From NCBI GenBank assembly GCA_026419785.1, contig JAODTK010005685.1, positions 90,423 through 154,422 on the forward strand: a stretch of 64,000 bases of DNA, read 5' to 3'. Position numbers and translations under genes: made by a program. The DNA comes from Sclerodactyla briareus (Eukaryota > Echinodermata > Holothuroidea > Dendrochirotida > Sclerodactylidae). Numbering within the stretch: position 1 is the stretch's first letter; every line of letters begins with the position of its first letter. This document shows positions 61,401 through 64,000 of this stretch, piece by piece. The notes below the pieces were generated by a model, which worked only from the letters and a program-made list of their open reading frames with translations, was not told where the DNA came from and did no database searches.

Positions 61401-64000
61401 GGGAATGCTGATGGATATTGGCGCATTATGATTGGATATTGGGTCATTATGATTGGATATCGGGGTCTGATGATTGGACATACCTGGATAGTCCGTTCTG
61501 TTACATTTGCTTTGATTTTCACGGGGACACTGTCAGCTCCATAGCAACATCACACGTACCACACCGGAGGAAAAGAAGGCAGCCATTATGTCATATCAGA
61601 GCCGTATATCCATTGGTCATACCCAGTATGTTACATTGGGCCGGCTATAAGTCACTGAGGAACCATATTCCAGATGTGTTTCTCCATCCCTCTAGCGATA
61701 AAATAACGTCCAGGGAGGGCAGGTGATTGATGACGGGTTTACCTTTACCATGGCCATATGATGGAAACCCCAGGAAGGGCGAATGGTAAGGGTTATAGTG
61801 AACTGGAGTCAGTCCAGATAATTAAAACAAAGTCACTCAATGAAAAATGTATCACGATCACATTAACAAATTTCAGGGGGGGAGGGAAATAGTGATAATA
61901 ATAAACATGTACAAATACTAAACTGTGTTTGTTAACATATCCTGTTTTCTTATGAATCTTGTATTACATTCGGATTTAGTATACATTTTTGGCTGATGAC
62001 ACATGAAGCTTATGCACTTATAGGATACGTTCTGCAGAATTAATTTCTGTGCAAAACAAAAAAAAAATCCCAAACAACAAAAAAACCCCCCCCCAAGAAA
62101 CCACAAAAATGGATTATCGTTCTACAGGCGACATTACTGAGAGATTGTCTTGGGGGGGGGGGGGGGTTTGGTGAGTCGGGAACCAAAAGAAGTGCCACCC
62201 TCATAAATGCCTCACACTTTCCTATCGACAGATAAGTACACATTCTGGGCCCCTATTCGCATGCTGCTGCAATATTTGCTAGATAACAGCTGCAAACTGC
62301 TACGGCGCTGCAAAAACTCAGTCTCTGGTGTTAAAAACATTATTGATCACTTAGGTCAGGGGAGTCGACCCCAATGAATGGATTGATAAATATAGGATTA
62401 CTTAACCTCTATTTTACAATTAACTAGAAAATGATGAGATGTAGATTTCCGTTGATTGCAGTTAATATTTGAAAAATACACACACAAAAAAACACCATTA
62501 CACAGGTGAATTTGTTGGTCACAATTTTAAAATGACTGATGGAATATCATAATCATATGAAGTGTTCCAATCCAAAATGCAAGAATGTTTCGATAGTGAA
62601 CATGTCAGCTAGGCTACTATTGTTTGCTGGATATTGAATACATGTTACCTCCTCTATTTGCTAGTTTTGACCCACCCTGTTCATTCCTTTGCCCAACTTT
62701 CCCCCCGACCTGAGTTGTTTGAATAGGGAGCTGGAAATATGAAAAAGGAATATGGTGTACAGGTAATGGCGACTACAGTGATCTTAATTCGTTGAACCAA
62801 ATTGAAGTGCATGTATGTGTACAAAATTGTGCCATGTGTATCAACAATGGAAAAACTCTGAAAGGTCTGTCTAGATTCTACTGAAAGTCCAGGTCACGTT
62901 CAGTTTTGATTGAGCAGGCATTGCCTAAAATAATCAGGCATGAAGTTGCAGTTGCGGATGCATGAAATTAAATGGTCATCTGGTGATTACAGGCTAATTT
63001 TGTTCCTTGAGATCATCATCCTTGTGCCCCCCCCAGATTGACCCCGCCCCGCCTCTTCTAGTAATTATCTCCAGCTATTACGGGTGATCTCATCAGAGGG
63101 CAGTCATTGAACTGCTCATGCCTGGTTGTTGCTTCCACCCAGAGGGTTAAATTTAATGATGGGGCCCTCGCCACTGTATGTTAACAGGTTGCCAAGTTGT
63201 ATTGGCAGTCCAGGTAAGCCTGCATATGGTCGCCTTGGCCACTGGTGGAAGTGCTAATACAATCAATTATAGAGTCCTTGTTCTGTGAATCAAGAGGTTA
63301 TAGAGTGAATGAAGCACCTGGACTGGATAAACATTCACGATTCACCGCCTCTGCTGGATCGATTGACCCTACAGGAGAAATAGAGGTCCTCTGTCATGCT
63401 CCAGAGCATGAATGGATCAACTTGGAAATCTCCCAACAAAAAAAAATTGGGAGCAGGAGGGCGAGGAACATGAGAAGAAGGAAAGAGAAAATGGGAGGGA
63501 AAAATTAATATTGTGAGAATCAGGAAACAGGGCAGGGGTCCGTCTGAGCCTCAACAGGTCGACCCATAAAGATCTGCTTCGGTTAGGAGATCCCCTCTCA
63601 CCCTTTTGTAGGGTACTCGTAATTTGATGGGAAGTTTCTAGAGTCATATCAAGATTTGATTCTGGAGTAACGCCCTCTGTTTTTCCGAGTTCTGGCCCCC
63701 ACGATCATGCCTACTCTATTGTTAAGTGAAGTTTTTGCACTGTTCCAGCCACACCAATTCAAGACAAACAGGTAAAAAACTACCATTAAAGTGAAAGTTG
63801 CTGATTTAAAAAGACCCAGAAGGCACAGAGGCTGAAAGTTGTTTTCTGATTTTCGTGATTAGGGTCAGCTTAGGCCTACAGATTTAGTGTTGGTAGGTGT
63901 GGGACAAGTGCACAACTCAAGGTGTTGACAATTCCGTTTTATGAGAACAGGTGCCTAACAGTTCTACGGTGACTGGATGTCCGAGAGTCGACTACCCTCC
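58446..64000. other. Non-coding stretch, no gene recognised
   Basis: Unique-looking sequence to the window end. G runs occur at 58443-58454 and 62152-62166, and an A/C-rich tract at 62058-62095. Frames of up to 102 codons (61418-61726) show no domain. Three short 'gattggatat' type repeats lie at 61430-61480. Confidence 0.5.

Overview
The window reads as intergenic or intronic DNA from a repeat-rich animal genome, most likely a marine invertebrate. It has no dense long ORFs, no operons and no RNA gene I trust. It has many short dispersed and tandem repeats, CA/GT and poly-G/C microsatellites, a DIRS-type tyrosine-recombinase retrotransposon and hAT-type DNA transposons. DIRS elements are known from echinoderms, hemichordates, vertebrates, arthropods and others, so I suggest a marine deuterostome but cannot name the species from sequence alone. 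I found no host protein-coding gene I can defend: outside the DIRS element the open frames are short, mutually overlapping and unlike any family I recognise.

Layout. 1-16 kb is low-complexity unique sequence with old repeats: a repeat with a second copy at 20.2 kb, a G/C-tract MITE-like unit at 9.8 kb, a tRNA-derived SINE-like unit at 11.4 kb and a ~60 bp minisatellite at 12.7-13.5 kb. 16.0-18.1 kb is a tandem array rich in AGGTCA hexamers. 22.1-23.05 kb is one copy of a dispersed repeat (family F). 23.5-25.7 kb is a CpG-rich 2.2 kb block that appears inserted inside one unit of a ~155 bp tandem repeat. 29.9-35.4 kb is a decayed DIRS element: inverted terminal repeats, internal complementary region, gag-like, RT/RNase H and tyrosine recombinase parts. 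It sits inside one arm of an older foldback repeat. 37.4-40.6 kb is a ~300-320 bp satellite of about ten units, each carrying clustered AGGTCA direct repeats. 43.3-45.2 kb and 51.8-53.7 kb hold two ~1.96 kb copies, in opposite orientation, of one non-autonomous hAT-like transposon; the first has a perfect 8 bp target duplication. The second is inserted in a dispersed repeat (family R) whose uninterrupted copies at 46.9 and 58.1 kb act as empty sites. 47.9-48.8 kb is a ~104 bp satellite. The rest is unique or unrecognised.

The coherent stories are nested transposition (DIRS in a foldback, hAT in family R, GC-rich block in a 155 bp array) and two separate tandem families enriched in nuclear-receptor-like half-sites with spacings of 1, 3, 4 and 5. 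All coding parts of the DIRS element are broken by frame changes, so nothing here looks able to move by itself. Frequent one-base differences between tandem units could be real divergence or residual read error.
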